This document shows, piece by piece, positions 7,614 to 16,950 of a stretch of 64,000 bases of DNA. The DNA is from Achromobacter xylosoxidans (GTDB lineage: Bacteria; Pseudomonadota; Gammaproteobacteria; Burkholderiales; Burkholderiaceae_B). The DNA is taken from assembly GCF_002192695.1 (NCBI RefSeq), contig NZ_MTLG01000115.1:1-64000 (forward strand), given 5' to 3'. The notes beneath the pieces were generated by a model. That model saw only the letters and a program-made list of their open reading frames with translations, was not told the DNA's origin and searched no databases. A program made the position numbers and the translations under genes. Every line of letters begins with the position of its first letter. Positions within the stretch are counted from its first letter, which is position 1.

Positions 7614-10228
7614 TGAAACCGGACCAGCTGTTATCCGGCATGGAGCCCCATATGCTTGATTCTTATCCAGGCGTCACCGACGAGCGCCCACAAGGCGCCG
7701 CATGGCATCCGGGCACATACCTGGCGTCCATGGATAGGGCGCTGTTGCTGTTCGATTTCAACCCTGCCGGCTCCTTGTTGAACGCCAACGCGAACTTTCT
7801 CGCCTTGGTGGGCCATGCCCGCGAAGAGGCGCTGGCGTTGCGCCACGACATGCTGTGCGACAGCATGGACGAGGGCAAGGGCATCGTCGGCGGCGAGCAG
7901 GTCTGGGCCAGGCTGTTGGGCGGCAAGCACTTTACCGGCACCTGCCGCTACCGCAAGAAGGACGGCGGCTTCGTCTGGATCGAAGCCACCTACATGCCCA
8001 TCGCCGACGACGCCGGCGAGGTGGTCCGCATTTCCGTCATTTCCCGCAAGTCCATCGCCGACGCCGATCGCCAGGAAGAGGTCCGCCTCTTGCTGCTGGG
8101 TATCAACGAAACCGGCAACGCCGTCGCGGTGTCGGGCAAGGACGGCCGCATCGTCTACGTGAACGACGGCTTCCAGCGCATGCTGGGCTTTGCCCGCGGC
8201 GACGCCGTGAACCAGGAACTGGGCGAACTGCTGGCCGGCGGCAGGCCGGACGGCGGCACGCGCGAAGAATTGGACCGCCGCATCGCCTGCCGCGAGGGCT
8301 ACCACAAGGACGTGCTGGTCTATGACCGCGCCGGCCGGCCGCTGTGGGTGTCGGTGATGGCGAACTCCGTGTTCGACGAACGCGGCGCGCTGGTTAACAT
8401 CGTGGACGTCTTGACGGACATCACGCCGACCAAGGTGCATGAAGTGCTGCAGCGCCGCGTGCTGCAGGCCATGGTGAACGAGGCCTCGGTGGTCGAGGTC
8501 ATGAACATGGTGTGCCGCGAGGTCGAGCGCCTGGCGCCCGAAGTCGCCGCCAGCGTGCTGCGCGTGGATGACGCGGGTCTGCTGCGGCCGCTGGCCGCGC
8601 CCAGCCTGCCGCAAGCCTATGCCGACGCCCTGGACGGCGTGGCCATCGGGCCGCAGGCGGGCGCTTGCGGCACGTCGGCCTTCCTGGGCCGGCCGGTGAT
8701 CGTGCCGGACATTTCCACCGATCCGCTGTGGGACGATTACCGCCACCTGCCGCTGCCGGACGACGTGAAGGCCTGCTGGTCTTCGCCGATCAAGTCGAGC
8801 GACGGCCGGGTGATAGGCACTTTCGGCTTCTATTTCCGTGAACGGCGTCTACCCGACGATTTCCACCATCGGCTGGTGGATGTGTGCGTCTATCTCTGCG
8901 CCCTGGCGCTGGAACGCGAAGAGGCGCGCGCCCGCATCCGGCAGTTGGCGTTCTACGACGAACTGACGGGCCTGCCCAACCGCAATCTGCTGTTGGCGCA
9001 GGCGGAACAGGCGATCGCGCGCGCGGAGCCCGAGCGCAAGCGCGTCGCGGTATTGTTCCTGGACCTGGACCGCTTCAAGCAGGTCAACGACACGCTGGGC
9101 CATCCCATTGGCGACGCGCTGCTGCGCGACGTGGCGCAGCGTCTGCGCCGCCTGGCGCGCGCGACGGACATCGTGGGCCGCTTGTCCGGCGACGAGTTCG
9201 TGATGCTGATGCCGGACTTCGAGCACGGCCGCCTGACGGCCGCGGCCGAACACGTGCTGGTGGCGCTGGCGCAGCCGTTCTCGGTGGGCGGCATTACGCT
9301 GAATCCGTCGGTCAGCATCGGCATCAGCGTGTTCCCGGAAAACGGGCGCGACATGGATACGCTGCTGCGCCATGCGGACATGGCGATGTACCAGGCCAAG
9401 ACGGCGGGACGCAATCGCATTTCCTTCTTCAGCGCCGAGATGAACCGGCAGGCGCAGGAGCGCCTGGCGCTGGAAGCCGCCTTGCGCGATGCGCTGGAGG
9501 CCAAGGCGTTGCGGCTGCATTATCAACCGCAGGTGGGACTGAAGAATGGCCAGTTGTACGGCGTCGAGGCGCTGGCGCGCTGGCGTCATCCGACCTTGGG
9601 CGATATTTCACCGGCGCGCTTCGTGCCGCTGGCCGAGGAATGCGGGCTGATCGGGGACCTGGGCGACTGGGCGGTGCATGAGGCTTGTTCGCAGTTGGCG
9701 GTGTGGCGGGCCAAGGGCCTGCGGGTTCCTTCCGTGTCGGTGAACCTGTCGGCGACGAATTTCCACAACCTGAATCTGCCGCGGATGATCGAGGCGACGT
9801 TGGCGGAGTTCGGGCTGGCGGCGGCGGATCTGATGCTGGAGATCACGGAAGGCGTGGTGCTGGACGCGACCGCGGGTACGTTGCGGACCATTGCTGAGCT
9901 GCATCGCCTGGGCGTGCGGCTGTCGATGGACGACTTCGGCACGGGTTATTCCAGCCTGGGGCATTTGCGGCGGCTGATCGTGGACGAATTGAAGCTGGAT
10001 CGCAGTTTCGTGCAGGGGCTGGAGAGCGATGACGCGGCTCGGGCGTTGACCAGCGCGGTGATTCGTATCGGCGAGAGCCTGAGTCTGCCAGTGGTGGCCG
10101 AGGGCGTCGAGAACGAAGAGCAGCGGCGGTTTTTGATCGAGCAGGGGTGTGCGGCTGGGCAGGGGTTCTTGTTTTCGCCGCCGTTGCCGGCTGATGATCT
10201 TGAGGAGTGGCTGCGGGGGCGGCCTTAG
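7613..10228 (+). CDS. PAS-PAS-GAF-GGDEF-EAL protein (DosP-like architecture), c-di-GMP phosphodiesterase
   Basis: An 871-residue cytoplasmic sensor enzyme. Two PAS domains lie at about 35-150 and 155-275, a GAF domain at about 285-435, GGDEF at about 440-605 and EAL at about 615-870. The GGDEF motif is SGDEF (525-529), a changed first residue. The EAL site looks complete: E652 in EAL, N711, E743, D773-D774, K794, E830 and Q850. It is therefore probably a phosphodiesterase that breaks down c-di-GMP, possibly with GTP-sensing or weak cyclase activity in the GGDEF part. The order of domains resembles E. coli DosP, but heme binding cannot be judged here. Its ATG shares a base with the siaD stop, so it is the fifth gene of the sia operon. 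Confidence 0.88.
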   Translation: MKPDQLLSGMEPHMLDSYPGVTDERPQGAAWHPGTYLASMDRALLLFDFNPAGSLLNANANFLALVGHAREEALALRHDMLCDSMDEGKGIVGGEQVWARLLGGKHFTGTCRYRKKDGGFVWIEATYMPIADDAGEVVRISVISRKSIADADRQEEVRLLLLGINETGNAVAVSGKDGRIVYVNDGFQRMLGFARGDAVNQELGELLAGGRPDGGTREELDRRIACREGYHKDVLVYDRAGRPLWVSVMANSVFDERGALVNIVDVLTDITPTKVHEVLQRRVLQAMVNEASVVEVMNMVCREVERLAPEVAASVLRVDDAGLLRPLAAPSLPQAYADALDGVAIGPQAGACGTSAFLGRPVIVPDISTDPLWDDYRHLPLPDDVKACWSSPIKSSDGRVIGTFGFYFRERRLPDDFHHRLVDVCVYLCALALEREEARARIRQLAFYDELTGLPNRNLLLAQAEQAIARAEPERKRVAVLFLDLDRFKQVNDTLGHPIGDALLRDVAQRLRRLARATDIVGRLSGDEFVMLMPDFEHGRLTAAAEHVLVALAQPFSVGGITLNPSVSIGISVFPENGRDMDTLLRHADMAMYQAKTAGRNRISFFSAEMNRQAQERLALEAALRDALEAKALRLHYQPQVGLKNGQLYGVEALARWRHPTLGDISPARFVPLAEECGLIGDLGDWAVHEACSQLAVWRAKGLRVPSVSVNLSATNFHNLNLPRMIEATLAEFGLAAADLMLEITEGVVLDATAGTLRTIAELHRLGVRLSMDDFGTGYSSLGHLRRLIVDELKLDRSFVQGLESDDAARALTSAVIRIGESLSLPVVAEGVENEEQRRFLIEQGCAAGQGFLFSPPLPADDLEEWLRGRP

Positions 10229-10260
10229 TTTTCTTGCAGTGCGTTGCTGGTTCTTAAGAC

Positions 10261-10424
10261 GCCAGTCGCTTCGGCGGCCTGGCGTGCGCGGGGCAACGAT
10301 TGCGGTCCGGAGCGTTCGCTCCGGACTACCCCTTCGTCATCGTCGTCCAGGCCCTCGGCCTTCCCTTCCGATTCCCTCGGGCTTATCGACGCCCCGCGCA
10401 CGCCAGGCCGCCGAAGCGACTGGC
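10261..10424. repeat. 164-bp element bounded by 34-bp perfect inverted repeats
   Basis: Bases 10261-10294 are repeated without a single mismatch as the reverse complement at 10391-10424. The match stops sharply at both outer ends. Inside lies a second dyad: GTCCGGAGC (10305-10313) pairs with GCTCCGGAC (10318-10326) around a four-base loop. No transposase is present and no coding sequence is convincing. It lies in the 430-base gap between two convergent operons. It could be a small non-autonomous mobile element, a repeat of a dispersed family, or an RNA structure at the end of the sia transcript. I do not recognise the sequence family. Confidence 0.85.
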
Positions 10425-10516
10425 TCGGCTGGTTGAATCTTTACGGGCGCTGGGGCGGGGAGTGTGCTTGGCGTTCTTGCCGCCGGTGAGGGGTGGCGAA
10501 AGATTTTGCGGGGCCC

Positions 10517-10552
10517 GCCCCAGATCGGCCGCGCGGGCGGCCGATCTGGGGC
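10517..10552. terminator. 16-bp GC-rich hairpin between convergent operons
   Basis: A 16-bp perfect stem, 10517-10532 with 10537-10552, closes a four-base GCGG loop. It lies between the plus-strand sia operon (ending 10228) and the minus-strand efflux operon (ending 10659). There is no T run on either side, so if it ends transcription it is not a classical intrinsic terminator. No gene is seen in 10229-10658 as a whole. Confidence 0.5.
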
Positions 10553-10565
10553 TTACGCTTGGTCT

Positions 10566-10613
10566 TGCGACTGCGACTGCGACTGCGACTGCGATTGCGA
10601 TTGCTGTCGCTGT
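10566..10613. repeat. Tandem hexanucleotide repeat (TGCGAC)
   Basis: Four exact TGCGAC units (10566-10589) are followed by two TGCGAT units (10590-10601) and then decaying copies (TGCTGT, CGCTGT). Its position outside any credible gene, 46 bases after the efflux operon's end, argues against phase variation of a protein. Copy number could vary between strains by slippage. Confidence 0.8.
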
Positions 10614-10658
10614 CGCTGGTGCCGTGCTGCCAGATGATGCCCGTGGCGTGTCTATCTC

Positions 10659-12137
10659 TTACTTTGATGCCACCGTTTCCGGCGGCACCGGGTTTTCCCA
10701 GCCGCCGCCAATTGCGCGGATCAGGCCTACGGCCGAGCGCGCTTGTTCACCGCTTAATTGCACTGCAACGCGTTGCTGCAGCAGTACGCTGCGGTCGGCT
10801 TCGATCACGTCCAGGTAGCTGATGGAGCCTTCGCGGTACTGCGTGTGCGAGAGCTTGGCGGCGCGGGCGGCGGCGTCGACGGCGGCGTCTTGCGCCTTGG
10901 TCTGGTCGGCCAGGATGCGCAGGTTGGCCAGGTTGTCTTCCACTTCGCGGAACGCGTTCAGGATGGTCTGGCGGTAGACCGCCACGTCTTCCTCGTAGAC
11001 GGCGCGGGCGCGGTCCAGGCCGGCCTGGCGGCGGCCGCCGTCGAAGATGGGCATGGACAGCGCGGCGCCGACCAGCGGGCCCAAGAGGAAGGTGCGGCTG
11101 GACCACTGGAACAGGTTGCCCAGGTCCGAGGACTCGTAGCCGAAGGCGCCGGTGATATCTAGGCGCGGGAAGAAGGCGGACTTGGCGGCGCCGACGCGGG
11201 CGTTGGCGGCGGCCATGGCGCGTTCGGCGGCGGCGATGTCGGGGCGGCGCTCCAGCAGGCTCGAGGGCAGGCCGGCCGGGATCGACAGCGCGACCTTCTG
11301 GATGGGCTGCTCGGGCATGGCGAAGTCCGACGGGGCGCGGCCCAGCAGCACGGCCAGGGCGTGTTCGGACGCGGCGCGGCGGCGGTCGATGCCCAGGGCT
11401 TCGGACTGCGCGCTGGCGAGTTCGGCCTTGGCGCGGGCCAGGTCGAGTTCGCTGATGTCGCCGGCGTCGTAGCGGCGCTGGATCAGTTGCAGGGTGTCGG
11501 TGCGCAGCTTGACCGTCTGGCGGTAGAGCTGCGATTCGGCGTCCTGTTCGCGCACCAGGAAGTAGGTGGTGGCGACGTCGGCCTGCAGGGCCAGCAGCAC
11601 GGACCGGTACAGGGCTTCGCTTTGCTGGGCGTCGGCGCTGGCGGCATCGTAGGTGGAGGCGACGCGGCCGAACAGGTCGGCTTCGTAGGACACGGCGCCT
11701 TGCGCGCGCCAGGTGGTGACGGGGGTGGTCGCGGTGCCGTCGGGCAGGCCTTGCGAGACGGCCGAGGGGCGCTGGCGGTTGGGGCCGAAGGCGGCGTCCA
11801 GGTTGGGGAAGAAGCCGGCGCGGGCTTCGCGTTGCAGCGCGCGCGACTGGGTCAGGCGGGCGGCGGCGGCCTGCAGGTTCTGGTTGGCCTTCTGGGCTTC
11901 TTCCTGCAGCTGGTTCAAGCCTTCGTCGCCGAACACTTTCCACCAGGCGCCGCGCAGGGCGTCTTCGGACGGCTCGGCGGTCTTCCAGGTGCCGGCTTCG
12001 GAAGCGGGCAGGGCGGCTTCCTTGAAGGCCGCGGGCACCGCGGCCGAAGGCCGTTCGTAGGTGGGGCCCACCGCGCAGCCGGCCAGCACGAGCAGGACGG
12101 CAAGCAGGGCGGAACCGCGGGTCAGTCTTTTGATCAT
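10659..12137 (-). CDS. Outer membrane efflux lipoprotein (OprN/OprM-like, NodT family)
   Basis: A 492-residue outer-membrane channel of a tripartite drug efflux pump. The N-terminus has a lipoprotein signal with lipobox LAGC (cysteine about residue 21), then CAVGPTYERP typical of the NodT family. Two repeated coiled-coil/beta units with the TolC-like pattern YEADLFGRV and QLIQRRYDAGDISELDL follow. It is the third gene of the minus-strand operon after the adaptor and the pump, 74 bases downstream of the pump gene. Given the MexF-like pump, it is most likely the OprN-type partner. It trails into the repeat-rich 10229-10658 gap. Confidence 0.9.
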   Translation of the reverse strand: MIKRLTRGSALLAVLLVLAGCAVGPTYERPSAAVPAAFKEAALPASEAGTWKTAEPSEDALRGAWWKVFGDEGLNQLQEEAQKANQNLQAAAARLTQSRALQREARAGFFPNLDAAFGPNRQRPSAVSQGLPDGTATTPVTTWRAQGAVSYEADLFGRVASTYDAASADAQQSEALYRSVLLALQADVATTYFLVREQDAESQLYRQTVKLRTDTLQLIQRRYDAGDISELDLARAKAELASAQSEALGIDRRRAASEHALAVLLGRAPSDFAMPEQPIQKVALSIPAGLPSSLLERRPDIAAAERAMAAANARVGAAKSAFFPRLDITGAFGYESSDLGNLFQWSSRTFLLGPLVGAALSMPIFDGGRRQAGLDRARAVYEEDVAVYRQTILNAFREVEDNLANLRILADQTKAQDAAVDAAARAAKLSHTQYREGSISYLDVIEADRSVLLQQRVAVQLSGEQARSAVGLIRAIGGGWENPVPPETVASK

Positions 12138-12211
12138 GATGACTATTCTCTTGTGGGCGCCTTCCGCCGCCGGGGCGGAAGGCGCTGTCTAGGCTTCTCT
12201 GGTTTGTCGGC

Positions 12212-15200
12212 TCAGGCCTGGTGTTGCGGGGCGGGCGGCGCGTTCGGGTCCAGGTGCGGCACGCACACCGGAGCCTCGTGCGGCGCGGCGGAGTGCAGCG
12301 TCTTGCCGCCCAGCGTGCGCAGCAGCACGTAGAACACGGGGGTCAGGAACAGGCCGAACAGGGTCACGCCCAGCATGCCGAAGAACACGGCAATACCCAT
12401 GGCCTGGCGCATTTCAGAGCCTGCGCCCGAGGACAGCACCAGCGGCACCACGCCCATGATGAATGCGATGGACGTCATCAGGATGGGACGCAGGCGCAGG
12501 CGACTGGCTTCGATCGCGGCTTCGAGTGGGCTGCGGCCGTTCATTTCCAGTTCGCGGGCGAATTCGACGATCAGGATCGCGTTCTTCGCCGACAGGCCCA
12601 CCAGCACCATCAAGCCGATCTGCGTGAAGATGTTGTTGTCGTTGCCGGTCAGGTAGACGCCCGTCAGCGCGGCCAGGATGCTCATCGGCACGATCAGGAT
12701 CACGGCCAGCGGCAGGGTCAGACTTTCGTACAGGGCGGCCAGCACCAGGAACACCAGCAGCACGCTGATCGGGAACACCCACAGGCCGGCGTTGCCTGCC
12801 AGGATCTGCTGGTAGGTCAGGTCGGTCCATTCCATCTTCATGCCGCGCGGCAGGGTCTCGGCAGCCACGCGTTCGGCCGCGGCTTGCGCCTGGTCGGACG
12901 AGTAGCCGGGCGCCGGGCCGCCGTTGATGTCGGCGGCGGTGTAGCCGTTGTAGCGCACCACCATTTCGGGGCCGAAGGTCTGGTTGACCGTGACCAGCGA
13001 GGACAGCGGCACCATCTCGCCGGCGGCGTTGCGGGTCTTCAGTTGCAGGATGTCGTCGGCGTGGGCGCGGAATTGCGCGTCAGCCTGCGCCCGCACCTGG
13101 AAGACGCGGCCAAAGCGGTTGAAGTCGTTGACGTACATCGAGCCCAGATAGATCTGCATGGTGTCGAATACTTCGGTCACCGGCACGCCCAGTTGCTTGG
13201 CCTTGACGCGGTCCAGGTCCACATCCAGCTGCGGCACGTTGATTTCGTAGCTGGAGAAGGCCGGGCCGAGCTCGGGCGTCTGGCGCGCCTTGGCCAGGAA
13301 GGCTTGCTTGGCCTTTTCCAGTTCGGCGTAGCCGGCGGCGCCGCGGTCCTCGATCTGGAACTTGAAACCGCCCAGCGTGCCCAGGCCCATCACGGGCGGG
13401 GGCGGGAACACGGCGATGAACGAGTCCTGGATGGCCGCGAACTTCTGGTTGAGCGAGCCCGCGATGGCGTCGCCCGACAGCGCGGCGCCCTTGCGTTCGT
13501 CAAAGGGCTTGAGCGTGACGAACACGATGCCGGCGCTGGAGCTGTTGGTGAAGCCGTTGATCGACAGTCCGGGGAAGGCGATGGTGCTCTGCACGCCAGG
13601 CTCCTTCAGGGCGATCTCGCTCATGCGGCGGATCACCGCTTCGCTGCGGTCCAGTGAGGCGCCGTTGGGCAGCTGCGTGAAGGCGATCAGGTATTGCTTG
13701 TCCTGCGCGGGCACGAAGCCGCCGGGCACCAGGTAGGAGACGCCGATGGTGGCGGCCACCAGCACGGCGTATACGCCCATGGCGCCGGCCTTGCGGCGGA
13801 TCACGCTGGACACGCCAGTGCCATAGGATTCGGACGCGCGACCGAACATGTTGTTGAACCAGTTGAAGAAGCGGCCGAAGACGCGGTTCATGCCACGGGT
13901 CAGCCAGTCGGGCTTGTCGTGGTGGCTCTTGAGCAGGATGGCCGACAGCGCGGGCGACAGGGTCAGCGAGTTGAAGGCCGAGATCACCGTCGAGATGGCG
14001 ATGGTCATGGCGAACTGCTTGTAGAACTGGCCGGTCAGGCCCGTCATGAAGGCCAGCGGCACGAACACCGCGCACAGCGTCAGCGCAATGGCGATGATGG
14101 GGCCGCTGACTTCACGCATGGCGCGGTAGGTCGCGTCGCGCGGACTCAAGCCCGCCGCGATGTTGCGCTCCACGTTTTCCACCACCACGATGGCGTCGTC
14201 CACCACGATGCCGATGGCCAGCACCATGCCGAACAGCGACAGCGCGTTGATGGAGTAGCCGAACATCAGCAGCAGGGCGAAGGTACCCACGATGGACACG
14301 GGCACCGCCAGCAGCGGGATGATGGAGGCGCGCCAGGTCTGCAGGAACAGGATCACCACCAGCACCACCAGGGCGATCGCTTCCAGCAGCGTGGTCACCA
14401 CGGCCTTGATGCTGGCGCGCACGAACTGGGTGGGGTCGTATTCGATGCGGTATTCCACGCCCGGCGGAAAGTCCTGCTGCAGGTCGGCCATGGCCGCGCG
14501 CACCTGGCTGGACACGTCCAGGGCGTTGGCGCCCGGCGACTGCATGATGCCCATGCCCACCGCCTGCTTGTTGTCCAGCAGCGAGCGCAAGCCGTATTCC
14601 TGGGCGTCCAGTTCGACGCGGGCCACGTCCGACAGGTGCGTCACGGCGCCATCGGGCGAGGTCTTCAGGATGATGTCGCGGAATTCCTCTTCGGTCTGCA
14701 GGCGGCCGCGGGCGTTCACGTTCAGTTGCAGCGGCACGTCGCCCAGCGTGGGGGACGCGCCGATGACGCCAGCGGCGACCTGCACGTTCTGTTCACGGAT
14801 GGCAGCGACCACTTCGCTGGCGGTCATGCCGCGCTGGGCGACTTTCTGCGGGTCGAGCCAGACGCGCATGGAATAGTTGCCCGAGCCCCATACCGTCACT
14901 TCGCCCACGCCGGTGATGCGGGCCAGGCGGTCCTTGACGTTCAGGATGGCGTAGTTGCGCAGGTAGGTGATGTCGTAGCGGTCATTGGGCGAGATCAGGT
15001 GCACCACCAGCGTCAGCGTGGGGGAGCTCTTGGCCGTGGTCACGCCCAGGCGCTGCACGTCCGGCGGCAGGCGCGGCAGCGCTTGCGACACGCGGTTCTG
15101 CACCAACTGCTGGGCCTTGTCCGGGTCCACGCCCAGCTTGAAGTTCACCGTCAGGGTCAGGTTGCCGTCGCTGTTGGCCTGCGACTGCATGTACAGCATG

Positions 15201-15427
15201 TCCTCGACGCCGTTGATGGATTCCTCCAGCGGCGAGGCCACGGTTTCGGCGATGACCTTGGGGTTGGCGCCCGGATACTGAGCGCGCACGACCACGGACG
15301 GCGGCACCACTTCCGGATACTCGGAGATGGGCAGCTGGAACATGGCCAGCAGGCCCCCCAGCAGCACCAGGACCGATAGCACGCCGGCGAAGATCGGCCG
15401 GTCGATGAAGAATTTCGAGATATTCAT
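12212..15427 (-). CDS. mexF: RND multidrug efflux pump, MexF-like
   Basis: A 1071-residue inner-membrane proton/drug antiporter of the HAE1 family, with 12 predicted membrane segments and two large periplasmic loops. From memory of P. aeruginosa MexF, long stretches are near-identical (for example FFPPPPVMGLGTLGGF here against FPPPPVQGLGTIGGF there), closer than to MexB. The proton-relay aspartates of TM4 are D410-D411 in GIVVDDAIVV, and the TM10 lysine is in LSAKNAIL. MexF-type pumps export fluoroquinolones, chloramphenicol and similar molecules. It lies 25 bases after the adaptor gene. In Achromobacter a pump of this type has been called AxyEF-OprN; I infer, but cannot prove, that this is the same locus. 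Confidence 0.93.
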   Translation of the reverse strand: MNISKFFIDRPIFAGVLSVLVLLGGLLAMFQLPISEYPEVVPPSVVVRAQYPGANPKVIAETVASPLEESINGVEDMLYMQSQANSDGNLTLTVNFKLGVDPDKAQQLVQNRVSQALPRLPPDVQRLGVTTAKSSPTLTLVVHLISPNDRYDITYLRNYAILNVKDRLARITGVGEVTVWGSGNYSMRVWLDPQKVAQRGMTASEVVAAIREQNVQVAAGVIGASPTLGDVPLQLNVNARGRLQTEEEFRDIILKTSPDGAVTHLSDVARVELDAQEYGLRSLLDNKQAVGMGIMQSPGANALDVSSQVRAAMADLQQDFPPGVEYRIEYDPTQFVRASIKAVVTTLLEAIALVVLVVILFLQTWRASIIPLLAVPVSIVGTFALLLMFGYSINALSLFGMVLAIGIVVDDAIVVVENVERNIAAGLSPRDATYRAMREVSGPIIAIALTLCAVFVPLAFMTGLTGQFYKQFAMTIAISTVISAFNSLTLSPALSAILLKSHHDKPDWLTRGMNRVFGRFFNWFNNMFGRASESYGTGVSSVIRRKAGAMGVYAVLVAATIGVSYLVPGGFVPAQDKQYLIAFTQLPNGASLDRSEAVIRRMSEIALKEPGVQSTIAFPGLSINGFTNSSSAGIVFVTLKPFDERKGAALSGDAIAGSLNQKFAAIQDSFIAVFPPPPVMGLGTLGGFKFQIEDRGAAGYAELEKAKQAFLAKARQTPELGPAFSSYEINVPQLDVDLDRVKAKQLGVPVTEVFDTMQIYLGSMYVNDFNRFGRVFQVRAQADAQFRAHADDILQLKTRNAAGEMVPLSSLVTVNQTFGPEMVVRYNGYTAADINGGPAPGYSSDQAQAAAERVAAETLPRGMKMEWTDLTYQQILAGNAGLWVFPISVLLVFLVLAALYESLTLPLAVILIVPMSILAALTGVYLTGNDNNIFTQIGLMVLVGLSAKNAILIVEFARELEMNGRSPLEAAIEASRLRLRPILMTSIAFIMGVVPLVLSSGAGSEMRQAMGIAVFFGMLGVTLFGLFLTPVFYVLLRTLGGKTLHSAAPHEAPVCVPHLDPNAPPAPQHQA

Positions 15428-15452
15428 GGACGTTCTCGTTAGACGCGCCGGC

Positions 15453-16649
15453 TCAGTTCAGGGTGGCCGAGGCGGTCTTGACCGGGTTGCGTTGGGCCGC
15501 AACCATGGGGACGACGGTGGGGGTCACGGCATCGCCGGGACGCACGCGCTGCAGGCCGTTGACGACGATGCGCTCGCCGGCGGCCAGGCCGGAATCGACC
15601 ACGCGCAGGCCTTCCTGGTTGGCGCCCAGCTTGATCTGGCGATAGACGGCATGGTTCTTGTCATCCAGCACCAGCACGTAGCGCTTGTCCTGGTCGGTGC
15701 CGATGGCTTTTTCGTCGATCAGCACGGCCTGGCGGGGTTCGCTGCCGCCCAGGCGGACGCGGGCGTACAGGCCGGGCAGCAGTTGCCCGTCGGCGTTGTC
15801 GAACTCGGCGCGCACGCGGATCGTGCCGGAGGTGGTGTCCAGGCGATTGTCCACGGACTGCACGACGCCGGTGCGCGAATAGCCTTCCTCGTTGGCCAGG
15901 CCCAGCTCCACCGGCACGGCGCCGGAACGGCCGCCGCGGGCGGGGTTCACATAGCGCAGGAAGGTTTGTTCGTCCACGTCGAACGAGGCGTACATCTTGG
16001 AGACGGACACCAGCCGGGTCAGCGGCACGGAGCCGGCGCCAGCCGCCACCACGTTGCCCACCGTGACCTCGGCGCGCGACACCCGGCCGTCCACCGGGGC
16101 TTCGATGCGGGTGTAGCCGAGGTTCAGCTTGGCATAGTCCAGCGCGGCCTGGGCGCCTTGCAGATTGGCGGCGGCTTCGCGCGCGGCGTTCTGCTTTTCC
16201 TCGAAATCGCGGCGGGCGATGGCGTTGTCGGTCAGCAGGCGCTGGCCGCGGGCCAGTTCGCTGGCGGTGTACGAGGCGCGGGCCTTCGCGGCGGTCAGGG
16301 CAGCGGCGGCGCGGTCGACCTCGGCGGCATAGGGGCGCGGGTCGATGGTGAAGAGCACGTCGCCCTTCTTGACGATGCTGCCGTCCTGGAAGTGCACGGC
16401 GGTAAGGGTGCCCGACACCAGGGGACGGATGTCGACGCGGTCGATGGCTTCCAGGCGGCCGGAGTAGCGCTGCCAGTCCACGATGGTCTTGTTCAGGACC
16501 TCGGCCACCTCGACCGGCGTGGCGGCGGGAGCGGTCTGCGCCTGGGCGGCGTTGGCGCCGGCCGGGGCGCGGAAGAGGGCGTAACCGCCGCCGGCGGCGA
16601 TGACAGCTGCAAAGACGGCGAGCACAGCAATACGATTGCGCGAAACCAT
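15453..16649 (-). CDS. mexE: RND efflux periplasmic adaptor, MexE-like
   Basis: A 398-residue membrane fusion protein joining pump and outer channel. It shows an N-terminal hydrophobic anchor (about 6-26) without a lipobox cysteine, the YSGRLEAIDRVDIRPLVSG barrel/lipoyl start at about 62-80, a helical hairpin rich in alanine, and the lipoyl return APVDGRVSRAEVTVGN. The start at 16649 is chosen because AAGGAAA lies upstream and the hydrophobic anchor follows at once; a longer reading back to 16886 adds a proline- and arginine-rich leader with no signal character. First gene of the operon; divergent from a LysR gene across 384 bases. Confidence 0.9.
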   Translation of the reverse strand: MVSRNRIAVLAVFAAVIAAGGGYALFRAPAGANAAQAQTAPAATPVEVAEVLNKTIVDWQRYSGRLEAIDRVDIRPLVSGTLTAVHFQDGSIVKKGDVLFTIDPRPYAAEVDRAAAALTAAKARASYTASELARGQRLLTDNAIARRDFEEKQNAAREAAANLQGAQAALDYAKLNLGYTRIEAPVDGRVSRAEVTVGNVVAAGAGSVPLTRLVSVSKMYASFDVDEQTFLRYVNPARGGRSGAVPVELGLANEEGYSRTGVVQSVDNRLDTTSGTIRVRAEFDNADGQLLPGLYARVRLGGSEPRQAVLIDEKAIGTDQDKRYVLVLDDKNHAVYRQIKLGANQEGLRVVDSGLAAGERIVVNGLQRVRPGDAVTPTVVPMVAAQRNPVKTASATLN

Positions 16650-16950
16650 GGTGTTTCCTTGAGAGATGATGGGGCGAAAGCGCGCTTGCCTGGGTGAGCC
16701 TGGGGGCGGGAGGCGGCTGCGGCGGCCTGGGGCAGGCCTGTCCTCAGGATCCGGTGAAAATGCTGCGATGCAGCATGCAATACTGCTGCGCATCCCAGGC
16801 AAAGGCGCCTGATCGGGGCGGGTCTTTGCAGTTGCCGGAATCTGAGGATAGGCATGCCCTTTGATGGCGCCTGGCGGCAAGGGCACTTCAAGATGGTTTG
16901 CATTTTGAGCGGTTTAGGGGGTCGGATAAACCCTGATGTTTCGGCAACAC

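Noticed and set aside
10300-10822. Overlapping plus-strand frames in the gap after the GGDEF-EAL gene
   Set aside because: They run through the inverted repeat, the hexamer repeat and into the antisense of the OprN-like gene; the repeated residues come from the DNA repeat, and no ribosome binding site or family match was seen.
12221-15379. Two long plus-strand frames (478 and 561 residues) antisense to the RND pump gene
   Set aside because: The minus strand encodes a full MexF-like pump; the plus-strand products are low-complexity His/Gln/Arg-rich translations.
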